From Hippasteria phrygiana (taxonomy: Eukaryota > Echinodermata > Asteroidea > Valvatida > Goniasteridae): a stretch of DNA of 64,000 nucleotides. Position numbers and translations under genes: made by a program. Position 1 is the stretch's first letter. Each line of letters opens with the position of its first letter. The stretch covers positions 2,542,001 to 2,606,000 of the forward strand of contig JAZGUH010000326.1 of NCBI GenBank assembly GCA_037893225.1, read 5' to 3'. Positions 11,935-26,700 of this stretch are shown here, in pieces. The notes below the pieces were generated by a model. That model saw only the letters and a list, made by a program, of their open reading frames with translations. It was not told the origin of the DNA and did not search any database.

Positions 11935-14900
11935 ACAGTGCAAGTGTTACAGTGCAAGTGTTACAGTGCAAGTGTTACAGTGCAAGTGTTACAGTGCAAG
12001 TGTTACAGTGCAAGTGTTACAGTGCAAGTGTTACAGTGCAAGTGTTACAGTGCAAGTGTTACAGTGCAAGTGTTACAGTGCAAGTGTTACAGTGCAAGTG
12101 TTACAGTGCAAGTGCTAGTGATCGGGTTAGAATGTGAGAGTAAGAGAGAAGGAGAGTCAGAGGTAGAGAGAGAGTGTTGGACTTACTCATCTACTAAACA
12201 GCGTAGGTCTATTGTGCTGATCTAGGCCTGCAAGCTGTCTATCTCACTAGGCCATTCAAGTTCTGTCCATGATGATCTTGGGTGGCCTCGAGGTCTTGAC
12301 AGCCAGGAGCCGGAGGTTGATCTCTCCTGAAGTTGATGGAAAAATAGAGTAAGCAAGTTAGGAATATTAAAATTAGTGTTAAAGTTAAGGGTTTGAGTTC
12401 AAGTGTTAGGGTTAAGGGTTCGAGTTCAAGTGTTAGGGTTAAAGTTCGAGTTCAAGTGTTAGGGTTAAGGTTCGAGTTCAAGTGTTAGGGTTAAGGTTCG
12501 AGTGCAAGTGTTACAGTGCAAGTGTTACAGTGCAAGTGTTACAGTGCAAGTGTTACAGTGCAAGTGTTACAGTGCAAGTGTTACAGTGCAAGTGTTACAG
12601 TGCAAGTGCTAGTGATCGGGTTAGAATGTGAGAGAAGGATAGTCAGAGGTAGAGAGAGTGTTAGACTTACTCATCTACTAAACAGCGTAGGTCTATTGTG
12701 CTGATCTAGGCCTGCAAGCTGTCTATCTCACTACGACATTCTAGTTCTGTCCATGATGGAGCCGGAGGTTGATCTATCCTGAAGTTGATGAAAAAATAGA
12801 GTAAGCGAGTTAAGAATATTAATATTAGTGTTACAGTGCAAGTGTTACAGTGCAAGTGTTACAGTGCAAGTGTTACAGTGCAAGTGTTACAGTGCAAGTG
12901 TTACAGTGCAAGTGTTACAGTGCAAGTGTTACAGTGCAAGTGTTACAGTGCAAGTGTTACAGTGCAAGTGTTACAGTGCAAGTGTTACAGTGCAAGTGTT
13001 ACAGTGCAAGTGTTACAGTGCAAGTGCTAGTGATCGGGTTAGAATGTGAGAGTAAGAGAGAAAGAGAGTTAGACGTAGAGAGAGTGTTAGACTTACTCAT
13101 CTACTAAACAGCGTAGGTCTATTGTGCTCATCTAAGCCTGTATGCTATCTATCTCACTGGGCCATTCCAGTTCTGTCCATGATGATCTTGGGTGGCCTCG
13201 AGGACTTGACAGGCAGGAGCCAGATGTTGATCTCTCCTGAAGTTGATGGAAAAATAAAGTAAGCGAGTTAGGAATATTAAAATTAGTGTTAGAGTTAAGG
13301 GTTTGAGTGCAAGTGTTACAGTGCAAGTGTTACAGTGCAAGTGTTACAGTGCAAGTGTTACAGTGCAAGTGTTACAGTGCAAGTGTTACAGTGCAAGTGT
13401 TACAGTGCAAGTGTTACAGTGCAAGTGTTACAGTGCAAGTGCTAGTGATCGGGTTAGAATGTGAGAGTAAGAGAGAAGGAGAGTTAGAGGTAGAGAGAGT
13501 GTAAGACTTACTCATCTACTAAACAGCGTAGGTCTATTGTGCTCATCTAAGCCTGTATGCTGTCTATCTCAATGGGCCATTCCAGTTCTGTCCATGATGA
13601 TCTTGGGTGGCCTCGAGGACTTGACAGCCAGGAGCCAGATGTTGATCTCTCCTGAAGTTGATGGAAAAATAAAGTAAGCGAGTTAGGAATATTAAAATTA
13701 GTGTTAGAGTTAAGGGTTTGAGTTCAAGTGTTACAGTGCAAGTGTTAGGGTTAAGGTTCGAGTGCGGGCATTGTCACACAAAGCAATTTTTACAAGCAAT
13801 TTGTGAACAACTAACAGCGCTGCAGCCGAAAAGAAATGCTTGCAGAGCAATAAAGAAATTTTTCTTCTGAAGAAAATTATGTGAAAATAGACATTTCTAT
13901 ATTTTCCTATGTGGAATTTGGTTGGACGTGATTGCATGTCCCTTAGAGTGAGTGCAAGTGTTACAGTGCAAGTTTTACAGTGCAAGTGCTAGTGATCGGG
14001 TTACAATGTGAGAGTAAGAGAGAAGGAGTCAGAGGTAGAGAGAGTGTTAGACTTACTAATCTACTAAACAGCGTGGGTCTATTGTGCTGATCTAGGCCTG
14101 CATGCTGTCTATCTCACTAGGACATTCCAGTTCTGTCCATGATGATCTTGGGTGGCCTCGAGGTCTTGACAGCCAGAAGCCGGATGTTGATCTCTCCTGA
14201 AGTTGATGGAAAAATAGAGTAAGCGTGTTAAGAATATTAAGATTAGTGTTAGAGTTAAGGGTTTTAGTGCAAGTGTTACAGTGCAAGTGTTACAGTGCTA
14301 GTGGTCGGGTTAGAATGTCAGAGTAAGAGAGGATAGTCAGAGGTAGAGAGAGTGTTAGAATTACTCATCTACTAAACAGCGTAGGTCTGAGTTCAAGTGT
14401 TAGGGTTAAGGTTCGAGTGCGGGCATTGTCACACAAAGCAATTTTTACAAGCAATTTGTGAACAACTAACAACGCTGCAGCCGAAAAGAAATGCTTGCAG
14501 AGCAATAAAGACATTTTTCTTCTGAAGAAAATTATGTGAAAATAGACATTTCTATATTTTCCTATGTGGAATTTGGTTGGACGTGATTGCATGTCCCTTA
14601 GAGTGAGTGCAAGTGTTACAGTGCAAGTGCTAGTGATCGGGTTAGAATGTGAGAGTAAGAGAGAAGGAGAGTCAGAGGTAGAGAGAGTGTTGGACTTACT
14701 CATCTACTAAACAGCGTGGGTCTATTGTGCTGATCTAGGCCTGCATGCTGTCTATCTCACTAGGCCATTCCAGTTCTGTCCATGATGATCTTGGGTGGCC
14801 TCGAGGTCTTGACAGCCAGAAGCCGGATGTTGATCTCTCCTGAAGTTGATGGAAAAATAGAGTAAGCGTGTTAAGAATATTAAGATTAGTGTTAGAGTTA

Positions 14901-17754
14901 AGGGTTTTAGTGCAAGTGTTACAGTGCAAGTGTTACAGTGCAAGTGTTACAGTGCAAGTGTTACAGTGCAAGTGTTACAGTGCAAGTGTTACAGTGCAAG
15001 TGTTACAGTGCAAGTGTTACAGTGCAAGTGCTAGTGATCGGGTTAGAATGTGAGAGTAAGAGAGAAGGAGAGTCAGAGGTAGAGAGAGAGTGTTGGACTT
15101 ACTCATCTACTAAACAGCGTAGGTCTATTGTGCTGATCTAGGCCTGCAAGCTGTCTATCTCACTAGGCCATTCAAGTTCTGTCCATGATGATCTTGGGTG
15201 GCCTCGAGGTCTTGACAGCCAGGAGCCGGAGGTTGATCTCTCCTGAAGTTGATGGAAAAATAGAGTAAGCAAGTTAGGAATATTAAAATTAGTGTTAAAG
15301 TTAAGGGTTTGAGTTCAAGTGTTAGGGTTAAGGGTTCGAGTTCAAGTGTTAGGGTTAAAGTTCGAGTTCAAGTGTTAGGGTTAAGGTTCGAGTTCAAGTG
15401 TTAGGGTTAAGGTTCGAGTGCAAGTGTTACAGTGCAAGTGTTACAGTGCAAGTGTTACAGTGCAAGTGTTACAGTGCAAGTGTTACAGTGCAAGTGTTAC
15501 AGTGCAAGTGTTACAGTGCAAGTGCTAGTGATCGGGTTAGAATGTGAGAGAAGGATAGTCAGAGGTAGAGAGAGTGTTAGACTTACTCATCTACTAAACA
15601 GCGTAGGTCTATTGTGCTGATCTAGGCCTGCAAGCTGTCTATCTCACTACGACATTCTAGTTCTGTCCATGATGGAGCCGGAGGTTGATCTATCCTGAAG
15701 TTGATGAAAAAATAGAGTAAGCGAGTTAAGAATATTAATATTAGTGTTACAGTGCAAGTGTTACAGTGCAAGTGTTACAGTGCAAGTGTTACAGTGCAAG
15801 TGTTACAGTGCAAGTGTTACAGTGCAAGTGTTACAGTGCAAGTGTTACAGTGCAAGTGTTACAGTGCAAGTGTTACAGTGCAAGTGTTACAGTGCAAGTG
15901 TTACAGTGCAAGTGTTACAGTGCAAGTGCTAGTGATCGGGTTAGAATGTGAGAGTAAGAGAGAAAGAGAGTTAGACGTAGAGAGAGTGTTAGACTTACTC
16001 ATCTACTAAACAGCGTAGGTCTATTGTGCTCATCTAAGCCTGTATGCTATCTATCTCACTGGGCCATTCCAGTTCTGTCCATGATGATCTTGGGTGGCCT
16101 CGAGGACTTGACAGGCAGGAGCCAGATGTTGATCTCTCCTGAAGTTGATGGAAAAATAAAGTAAGCGAGTTAGGAATATTAAAATTAGTGTTAGAGTTAA
16201 GGGTTTGAGTGCAAGTGTTACAGTGCAAGTGTTACAGTGCAAGTGTTACAGTGCAAGTGTTACAGTGCAAGTGTTACAGTGCAAGTGCTAGTGATCGGGT
16301 TAGAATGTGAGAGTAAGAGAGAAGGAGAGTTAGAGGTAGAGAGAGTGTAAGACTTACTCATCTACTAAACAGCGTAGGTCTATTGTGCTCATCTAAGCCT
16401 GTATGCTGTCTATCTCAATGGGCCATTCCAGTTCTGTCCATGATGATCTTGGGTGGCCTCGAGGACTTGACAGCCAGGAGCCAGATGTTGATCTCTCCTG
16501 AAGTTGATGGAAAAATAAAGTAAGCGAGTTAGGAATATTAAAATTAGTGTTAGAGTTAAGGGTTTGAGTTCAAGTGTTACAGTGCAAGTGTTAGGGTTAA
16601 GGTTCGAGTGCGGGCATTGTCACACAAAGCAATTTTTACAAGCAATTTGTGAACAACTAACAGCGCTGCAGCCGAAAAGAAATGCTTGCAGAGCAATAAA
16701 GAAATTTTTCTTCTGAAGAAAATTATGTGAAAATAGACATTTCTATATTTTCCTATGTGGAATTTGGTTGGACGTGATTGCATGTCCCTTAGAGTGAGTG
16801 CAAGTGTTACAGTGCAAGTTTTACAGTGCAAGTGCTAGTGATCGGGTTACAATGTGAGAGTAAGAGAGAAGGAGTCAGAGGTAGAGAGAGTGTTAGACTT
16901 ACTAATCTACTAAACAGCGTGGGTCTATTGTGCTGATCTAGGCCTGCATGCTGTCTATCTCACTAGGACATTCCAGTTCTGTCCATGATGATCTTGGGTG
17001 GCCTCGAGGTCTTGACAGCCAGAAGCCGGATGTTGATCTCTCCTGAAGTTGATGGAAAAATAGAGTAAGCGTGTTAAGAATATTAAGATTAGTGTTAGAG
17101 TTAAGGGTTTTAGTGCAAGTGTTACAGTGCAAGTGTTACAGTGCTAGTGGTCGGGTTAGAATGTCAGAGTAAGAGAGGATAGTCAGAGGTAGAGAGAGTG
17201 TTAGAATTACTCATCTACTAAACAGCGTAGGTCTGAGTTCAAGTGTTAGGGTTAAGGTTCGAGTGCGGGCATTGTCACACAAAGCAATTTTTACAAGCAA
17301 TTTGTGAACAACTAACAACGCTGCAGCCGAAAAGAAATGCTTGCAGAGCAATAAAGACATTTTTCTTCTGAAGAAAATTATGTGAAAATAGACATTTCTA
17401 TATTTTCCTATGTGGAATTTGGTTGGACGTGATTGCATGTCCCTTAGAGTGAGTGCAAGTGTTACAGTGCAAGTGCTAGTGATCGGGTTAGAATGTGAGA
17501 GTAAGAGAGAAGGAGAGTCAGAGGTAGAGAGAGTGTTGGACTTACTCATCTACTAAACAGCGTGGGTCTATTGTGCTGATCTAGGCCTGCATGCTGTCTA
17601 TCTCACTAGGCCATTCCAGTTCTGTCCATGATGATCTTGGGTGGCCTCGAGGTCTTGACAGCCAGAAGCCGGATGTTGATCTCTCCTGAAGTTGATGGAA
17701 AAATAGAGTAAGCGTGTTAAGAATATTAAGATTAGTGTTAGAGTTAAGGGTTTT
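11935..17754. repeat. About 2.9-kb tandem higher-order repeat, two copies
   Basis: Copy 1 spans about 11935-14904 and copy 2 about 14905-17754. Matching landmarks lie 2916, 2902 and 2846 bp apart along the unit. The successive differences are 14 and 56 bp, whole multiples of the 14-bp subunit. Copies therefore differ mainly by the number of 14-bp units lost or gained. A partial further copy of the right half (about 16034-17754) recurs at about 18385-20150, at offsets of 2351 and then 2393 bp, which differ by 42 bp (three units). Confidence 0.8.
12395..12500. repeat. 26-bp tandem block containing TTAGGGTTA
   Basis: A short array has a unit of about 26 bp built from GTTCGAGTTCAAG plus TGTTAGGGTTAAG. 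Similar arrays occur near 15311-15418, 20725-20800, 21530-21620, 21985-22100, 22855-22940, 27380-27455, 28195-28275, 28640-28755, 29515-29597, 30420-30550 and 30985-31090. The TTAGGGTTA core resembles the animal telomere repeat. It never forms a pure TTAGGG run here, so I do not call it telomeric. Confidence 0.75.
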
Positions 17755-20700
17755 AGTGCAAGTGTTACAGTGCAAGTGTTACAGTGCAAGTGTTACAGAG
17801 CAAGTGTTACAGTGCAAGTGTTACAGTGCAAGTGTTACAGTGCAAGTGTTACAGTGCAAGTGTTACAGTGCAAGTGTTACAGTGCAAGTGCTAGTGATCG
17901 GGTTAGAATGTGAGAGTAAGAGAGAAGGAGAGTCAGAGGTAGAGAGAGTGTTAGACTTACTCATCTACTAAACAGCGTAGGTCTATTGTGCTGATCTAGG
18001 CCTGGAAGCTGTGTATCTCACTAGGCCATTCCAGTTCTGTCCATGATGATCTTGGGTGGCCTCGAGGTCTTGACAGTCAAGAGCCGGAGGTTGATCTCTT
18101 CTGAAGTTGATCTCTTCTGAAGTTGATCTCTTCTGAAGTTGATGGAAAAATAGAGTAAGCAAGTTAGGAATATTAAAATTAGTGTTAAAGTTAAGGGTTT
18201 GAGTTCAAGTGTTAGGGTTAAGGTTCGAGTGCAAGTGTTACAGTGCATGTGTTACAGTGCAAGTGTTACAGTGCAAGTGCTAGTGATCGGGTTAGAATGT
18301 GAGAGTAAGAGAGAAAGAGAGTTAGAGGTAGAGAGAGTGTTAGACTTACTCATCTACTAAACAGCGTTGGTCTATTGTGCTCATCTAAGCCTGTATGCTG
18401 TCTATCTCACTGGGCCATTCCAGTTCTGTCCATGATGATCTTGGGTGGCCTCGAGGACTTGACAGGCAGGAGCCAGATGTTGATCTCTCCTGAAGTTGAT
18501 GGAAAAATAAAGTAAGCGAGTTAGGAATATTAAAATTAGTGTTAGAGTTAAGGGTTTGAGTGCAAGTGTTACAGTGCAAGTGTTACAGTGCAAGTGTTAC
18601 AGTGCAAGTGTTACAGTGCAAGTGTTACAGTGCAAGTGTTACAGTGCAAGTGTTACAGTGCAAGTGTTACAGTGCAAGTGCTAGTGATCGGGTTAGAATG
18701 TGAGAGTAAGAGAGAAGGAGAGTTAGAGGTAGAGAGAGTGTAAGACTTACTCATCTACTAAACAGCGTAGGTCTATTGTGCTCATCTAAGCCTGTATGCT
18801 GTCTATCTCAATGGGCCATTCCAGTTCTGTCCATGATGATCTTGGGTGGCCTCGAGGACTTGACAGCCAGGAGCCAGATGTTGATCTCTCCTGAAGTTGA
18901 TGGAAAAATAAAGTAAGCGAGTTAGGAATATTAAAATTAGTGTTAGAGTTAAGGGTTTGAGTTCAAGTGTTACAGTGCAAGTGTTAGGGTTAAGGTTCGA
19001 GTGCGGGCATTGTCACACAAAGCAATTTTTACAAGCAATTTGTGAACAACTAACAGCGCTGCAGCCGAAAAGAAATGCTTGCAGAGCAATAAAGAAATTT
19101 TTCTTCTGAAGAAAATTATGTGAAAATAGACATTTCTATATTTTCCTATGTGGAATTTGGTTGGACGTGATTGCATGTCCCTTAGAGTGAGTGCAAGTGT
19201 TACAGTGCAAGTTTTACAGTGCAAGTGCTAGTGATCGGGTTACAATGTGAGAGTAAGAGAGAAGGAGTCAGAGGTAGAGAGAGTGTTAGACTTACTAATC
19301 TACTAAACAGCGTGGGTCTATTGTGCTGATCTAGGCCTGCATGCTGTCTATCTCACTAGGCCATTCCAGTTCTGTCCATGATGATCTTGGGTGGCCTCGA
19401 GGTCTTGACAGCCAGAAGCCGGATGTTGATCTCTCCTGAAGTTGATGGAAAAATAGAGTAAGCGTGTTAAGAATATTAAGATTAGTGTTAGAGTTAAGGG
19501 TTTTAGTGCAAGTGTTACAGTGCAAGTGTTACAGTGCTAGTGGTCGGGTTAGAATGTCAGAGTAAGAGAGGATAGTCAGAGGTAGAGAGAGTGTTAGAAT
19601 TACTCATCTACTAAACAGCGTAGGTCTGAGTTCAAGTGTTAGGGTTAAGGTTCGAGTGCGGGCATTGTCACACAAAGCAATTTTTACAAGCAATTTGTGA
19701 ACAACTAACAACGCTGCAGCCGAAGAGAAATGCTTGCAGAGCAATAAAGACATTTTTCTTCTGAAGAAAATTATGTGAAAATAGACATTTCTATATTTTC
19801 CTATGTGGAATTTGGTTGGACGTGATTGCATGTCCCTTAGAGTGAGTGCAAGTGTTACAGTGCAAGTGCTAGTGATCGGGTTAGAATGTGAGAGTAAGAG
19901 AGAAGGAGAGTCAGAGGTAGAGAGAGTGTTAGACTTACTCATCTACTAAACAGCGTGGGTCTATTGTGCTGATCTAGGCCTGCATGCTGTCTATCTCACT
20001 AGGCCATTCCAGTTCTGTCCATGATGATCTTGGGTGGCCTCGAGGTCTTGACAGCCAGAAGCCGGATGTTGATCTCTCCTGAAGTTGATGGAAAAATAGA
20101 GTAAGCGTGTTAAGAATATTAAGATTAGTGTTAGAGTTAAGGGTTTTAGTGCAAGTGTTACAGTGCAAGTGTTACAGTGCAAGTGTTACAGTGCAAGTGT
20201 TACAGTGCAAGTGTTACAGTGCAAGTGTTACAGTGCAAGTGTTACAGTGCAAGTGTTACAGTGCAAGTGTTACAGTGCAAGTGTTACAGTGCAAGTGTTA
20301 CAGTGCAAGTGTTACAGTGATCGGGTTACAGTGCAAGTGTTACAGTGCAAGTGTTACAGTGCAAGTGCTAGTGATCGGGTTAGAATGTGAGAGTAAGAGA
20401 GAAGGAGAGTCAAAGGTAGAGAGAGTGTTAGACTTACTCATCTACTAAACAGCCTAGGTCTATTGTGCTGATCTAGGCCTGCAAGCTGTCTATCTCACTA
20501 GGCCATTCCAGTTCTTTCCATGATGATCTTGGGTGGCCTCGAGGTCTTGACAGCCAGGAGCCGGAGGTTGATCTCTTCTGAAGTTGATCTCTTCTGAAGT
20601 TGATCTCTTCTGAAGTTGATCTCTTCTGAAGTTGATCTCTTCTGAAGTTGATCTCTTCTGAAGTTGATCTCTCCTGAAGTTGATGAAAAAATAGAGTAAG

Positions 20701-23700
20701 CAAGTTAGGAATATTAAAATTAGTGTTAGGGTTAAGGTTCGAGTTCAAGTGTTAGGGTTAAGGTTCGAGTTCAAGTGTTAGGGTTAAGGTTCGAGTTCAA
20801 GTGTTACAGTGCAAGTGTTACAGTGCAAGTGTTACAGTGCAAGTGTTACAGTGCAAGTGTTACAGTGCAAGTGTTACAGAGCAAGTGCTAGTGATCGGGT
20901 TAGAATGTCAGAGTAAGAGAGGAGAGTCAGAGGTAGAGATAGTGTTAGAATTACTCATCTACTAAACAGCGTAGGTCTGAGTTCAAGTGTTAGGGTTAAG
21001 GTTCGAGTGCGGGCATTGTCACACAAAGCAATTTTTACAAGCAATTTGTGAACAGCGCTGCAGCCGAAAAGAAATGCTTGCAGAGCAATAAAGACATTTT
21101 TCTTCTGAAGAAAATTATGTGAAAATAGACATTTCTATATTTTCCTATGTGGAATTTGGTTGGACGTGATTGCATGTCCCTTAGAGTAGGTGCAAGTGTT
21201 ACAGTGCAAGTGCTAGTGATCAGGTTAGAATGTGAGAGAAGGCGAGTCAAAGGTAGAGAGAGTGTTAGACTTACTCATATACTAAACAGCGTAGGTCTAT
21301 TGTGCTGATCTAGGCCTGCAAGCTGTCTATCTCACTAGGCCATTCCAGTTCTGTCCATGATGATCTTGCGTGGCCTCGAGGTCTTGACAGCCAGGAGCCG
21401 GAGGTTGATCTCTTCTGAAGCTGATCTCTCCTGAAGTTGATGGAAAAATAGAGTAAGCAAGTTAGGAATATTAAAATTAGTGTTACAGTGCAAGTGTTAC
21501 AGTGCAAGTGTTACAGTGCAAAGTTAAGGGTTAAGGTTCGAGTTCAAGTGTTAGGGTTAAGGTTCGAGTTCAAGTGTTAGGGTTAAGGTTCGAGTTCAAG
21601 TGTTAGGGTTAAGGTTCGAGTGCAAGTATTACAGTGCAAGTGTTACAGTGCAAGTGTTACAGTGCAAGTGTTACAGTGCAAGTGTTACAGTGCAAGTGTT
21701 ACAGTGCAAGTGCTAGTGATCGGGTTAGAATGTGAGAGTAAGAGAGGAGAGTTAGAGGTAGAGAGAGTGTAAGACTTACTCATCTACTAAACAGCGTAGG
21801 TCTATTGTGCTCATCTAAGCCTGTATGCTGTCTATCTCACTGGGCCATTCCAGTTCTGTCCATGATGATCTTGGGTGGCCTCGAGGTCTTGACAGCCAGA
21901 AGCCGGATGTTGATCTCTCCTGAAGTTGATGGAAAAATAGAGTAAGCGTGTTAAGAATATTAAGATTAGTGTTAAAGTTAAGGGTTTGAGTTCAAGTGTT
22001 AGGGTTAAGGTTCGAGTTCAAGTGTTAGGGTTAAGGTTCGAGTTCAAGTGTTAGGGTTAAGGTTCGAGTTCAAGTGTTAGGGTTAAGGTTCGAGTTCAAG
22101 TGTTACAGTGCAAGTGTTACAGTGCAAGTGTTACAGTGCAAGTGTTACAGTGCAAGTGTTACAGTGCAAGTGTTACAGTGCAAGTGTTACAGTGCAAGTG
22201 TTACAGAGCAAGTGCTAGTGATCGGGTTAGAATGTCAGAGTAAGAGAGGAGAGTCAGAGGTAGAGATAGTGTTAGAATTACTCATCTACTAAACAGCGTA
22301 GGTCTGAGTTCAAGTGTTAGGGTTAAGGTTCGAGTGCGGGCATTGTCACACAAAGCAATTTTTACAAGCAATTTGTGAACAACTAACAGCGCTGCAGCCG
22401 AAAAGAAATGCTTGCAGAGCAATAAAGACATTTTTCTTCTGAAGAAAATTATGTGAAAATAGACATTTCTATATTTTCCTATGTGGAATTTGGTTGGACG
22501 TGATTGCATGTCCCTTAGAGTGAGTGCAAGTGTTACAGTGCAAGTCCTAGTGATCGGGTTAGAATGTGAGAGAAGGAGAGTCAAAGGTAGAGAGAGTGTT
22601 AGACTTACTCATATACTAAACAGCGTAGGTCTATTGTGCTGATCTAGGCCTGCAAGCTGTCTATCTCACTAGGCCATTCCAGTTCTGTCCATGATGATCT
22701 TGGGTGGCCTCGAGGTCTTGACAGCCAGGAGCCGGAGGTTGATCTCTTCTGAAGCTGATTTCTCCTGAAGTTGATGGAAAAATAGAGTAAGCAAGTTAGG
22801 AATATTAAAATTAGTGTTACAGTGCAAGTGTTACAGTGCAAAGTTAAGGGTTAAGGTTCGAGTTCAAGTGTTAGGGTTAAGGTTCGAGTTCAAGTGTTAG
22901 GGTTAAGGTTCGAGTTCAAGTGTTAGGGTTAAGGTTCGAGTGCAAGTGTTACAGTGCAAGTGTTACAGTGCAAGTGTTACAGTGCAAGTGTTACAGTGCA
23001 AGTGTTACAGTGCAAGTGTTACAGTGCAAGTGTTACGGTGCAAGTGTTACGGTGCAAGTGTTACGGTGCAAGTGTTACAGTGCAAGTGTTACAGTGCAAG
23101 TGTTACAGTGCAAGTGTTACAGTGCAAGTGTTACAGAGCAAGTGCTAGTGATCGGGTTAGAATGTCAGAGTAAGAGAGGAGAGTCAGAGGTAGAGAGAGT
23201 GTTAGAATTACTCATCTACTAAACAGCGTAGGTCTGAGTTCAAGTGTTAGGGTTAAGGTTCGAGTGCGGGCATTGTCACACAAAGCAATTTTTACAAGCA
23301 ATTTGTGAACAACTAACAGCGCTGCAGCCGAAAAGAAATGCTTGCAGAGCAATAAAGACATTTTTCTTCTGAAGAAAATTATGTGAAAATAGACATTTCT
23401 ATATTTTCCTATGTGGAATTTGGTTGGACGTGATTGCATGTCCCTTAGAGTGAGTGCAAGTGTTACAGTGCAAGTTTTACAGTGCAAGTGCTAGTGATCG
23501 GGTTACAATGTGAGAGTAAGAGAGAAGGAGTCAGAGGTAGAGAGAGTGTTAGACTTACTAATCTACTAAACAGCGTGGGTCTATTGTGCTGATCTAGGCC
23601 TGCATGCTGTCTATCTCACTAGGACATTCCAGTTCTGTCCATGATGATCTTGGGTGGCCTCGAGGTCTTGACAGCCAGAAGCCGGATGTTGATCTCTCCT

Positions 23701-26700
23701 GAAGTTGATGGAAAAATAGAGTAAGCGTGTTAAGAATATTAAGATTAGTGTTAGAGTTAAGGGTTTTAGTGCAAGTGTTACAGTGCAAGTGTTACAGTGC
23801 TAGTGGTCGGGTTAGAATGTCAGAGTAAGAGAGGATAGTCAGAGGTAGAGAGAGTGTTAGAATTACTCATCTACTAAACAGCGTAGGTCTGAGTTCAAGT
23901 GTTAGGGTTAAGGTTCGAGTGCGGGCATTGTCACACAAAGCAATTTTTACAAGCAATTTGTGAACAACTAACAACGCTGCAGCCGAAAAGAAATGCTTGC
24001 AGAGCAATAAAGACATTTTTCTTCTGAAGAAAATTATGTGAAAATAGACATTTCTATATTTTCCTATGTGGAATTTGGTTGGACGTGATTGCATGTCCCT
24101 TAGAGTGAGTGCAAGTGTTACAGTGCAAGTGCTAGTGATCGGGTTAGAATGTGAGAGTAAGAGAGAAGGAGAGTCAGAGGTAGAGAGAGTGTTGGACTTA
24201 CTCATCTACTAAACAGCGTGGGTCTATTGTGCTGATCTAGGCCTGCATGCTGTCTATCTCACTAGGCCATTCCAGTTCTGTCCATGATGATCTTGGGTGG
24301 CCTCGAGGTCTTGACAGCCAGAAGCCGGATGTTGATCTCTCCTGAAGTTGATGGAAAAATAGAGTAAGCGTGTTAAGAATATTAAGATTAGTGTTAGAGT
24401 TAAGGGTTTTAGTGCAAGTGTTACAGTGCAAGTGTTACAGTGCAAGTGTTACAGAGCAAGTGTTACAGTGCAAGTGTTACAGTGCAAGTGTTACAGTGCA
24501 AGTGTTACAGTGCAAGTGTTACAGTGCAAGTGTTACAGTGCAAGTGCTAGTGATCGGGTTAGAATGTGAGAGTAAGAGAGAAGGAGAGTCAGAGGTAGAG
24601 AGAGTGTTAGACTTACTCATCTACTAAACAGCGTAGGTCTATTGTGCTGATCTAGGCCTGGAAGCTGTGTATCTCACTAGGCCATTCCAGTTCTGTCCAT
24701 GATGATCTTGGGTGGCCTCGAGGTCTTGACAGTCAAGAGCCGGAGGTTGATCTCTTCTGAAGTTGATCTCTTCTGAAGTTGATCTCTTCTGAAGTTGATG
24801 GAAAAATAGAGTAAGCAAGTTAGGAATATTAAAATTAGTGTTAAAGTTAAGGGTTTGAGTTCAAGTGTTAGGGTTAAGGTTCGAGTGCAAGTGTTACAGT
24901 GCATGTGTTACAGTGCAAGTGTTACAGTGCAAGTGCTAGTGATCGGGTTAGAATGTGAGAGTAAGAGAGAAAGAGAGTTAGAGGTAGAGAGAGTGTTAGA
25001 CTTACTCATCTACTAAACAGCGTTGGTCTATTGTGCTCATCTAAGCCTGTATGCTGTCTATCTCACTGGGCCATTCCAGTTCTGTCCATGATGATCTTGG
25101 GTGGCCTCGAGGACTTGACAGGCAGGAGCCAGATGTTGATCTCTCCTGAAGTTGATGGAAAAATAAAGTAAGCGAGTTAGGAATATTAAAATTAGTGTTA
25201 GAGTTAAGGGTTTGAGTGCAAGTGTTACAGTGCAAGTGTTACAGTGCAAGTGTTACAGTGCAAGTGTTACAGTGCAAGTGTTACAGTGCAAGTGTTACAG
25301 TGCAAGTGTTACAGTGCAAGTGTTACAGTGCAAGTGCTAGTGATCGGGTTAGAATGTGAGAGTAAGAGAGAAGGAGAGTTAGAGGTAGAGAGAGTGTAAG
25401 ACTTACTCATCTACTAAACAGCGTAGGTCTATTGTGCTCATCTAAGCCTGTATGCTGTCTATCTCAATGGGCCATTCCAGTTCTGTCCATGATGATCTTG
25501 GGTGGCCTCGAGGACTTGACAGCCAGGAGCCAGATGTTGATCTCTCCTGAAGTTGATGGAAAAATAAAGTAAGCGAGTTAGGAATATTAAAATTAGTGTT
25601 AGAGTTAAGGGTTTGAGTTCAAGTGTTACAGTGCAAGTGTTAGGGTTAAGGTTCGAGTGCGGGCATTGTCACACAAAGCAATTTTTACAAGCAATTTGTG
25701 AACAACTAACAGCGCTGCAGCCGAAAAGAAATGCTTGCAGAGCAATAAAGAAATTTTTCTTCTGAAGAAAATTATGTGAAAATAGACATTTCTATATTTT
25801 CCTATGTGGAATTTGGTTGGACGTGATTGCATGTCCCTTAGAGTGAGTGCAAGTGTTACAGTGCAAGTTTTACAGTGCAAGTGCTAGTGATCGGGTTACA
25901 ATGTGAGAGTAAGAGAGAAGGAGTCAGAGGTAGAGAGAGTGTTAGACTTACTAATCTACTAAACAGCGTGGGTCTATTGTGCTGATCTAGGCCTGCATGC
26001 TGTCTATCTCACTAGGCCATTCCAGTTCTGTCCATGATGATCTTGGGTGGCCTCGAGGTCTTGACAGCCAGAAGCCGGATGTTGATCTCTCCTGAAGTTG
26101 ATGGAAAAATAGAGTAAGCGTGTTAAGAATATTAAGATTAGTGTTAGAGTTAAGGGTTTTAGTGCAAGTGTTACAGTGCAAGTGTTACAGTGCTAGTGGT
26201 CGGGTTAGAATGTCAGAGTAAGAGAGGATAGTCAGAGGTAGAGAGAGTGTTAGAATTACTCATCTACTAAACAGCGTAGGTCTGAGTTCAAGTGTTAGGG
26301 TTAAGGTTCGAGTGCGGGCATTGTCACACAAAGCAATTTTTACAAGCAATTTGTGAACAACTAACAACGCTGCAGCCGAAGAGAAATGCTTGCAGAGCAA
26401 TAAAGACATTTTTCTTCTGAAGAAAATTATGTGAAAATAGACATTTCTATATTTTCCTATGTGGAATTTGGTTGGACGTGATTGCATGTCCCTTAGAGTG
26501 AGTGCAAGTGTTACAGTGCAAGTGCTAGTGATCGGGTTAGAATGTGAGAGTAAGAGAGAAGGAGAGTCAGAGGTAGAGAGAGTGTTAGACTTACTCATCT
26601 ACTAAACAGCGTGGGTCTATTGTGCTGATCTAGGCCTGCATGCTGTCTATCTCACTAGGCCATTCCAGTTCTGTCCATGATGATCTTGGGTGGCCTCGAG

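Noticed and set aside
12395..12500. True telomeric array
   Set aside because: TTAGGG occurs once per 26-bp unit, never as a pure run.
10948..13440. CRISPR-like look of short regular repeats
   Set aside because: The 14-bp units are contiguous without unique spacers and the context is eukaryotic.
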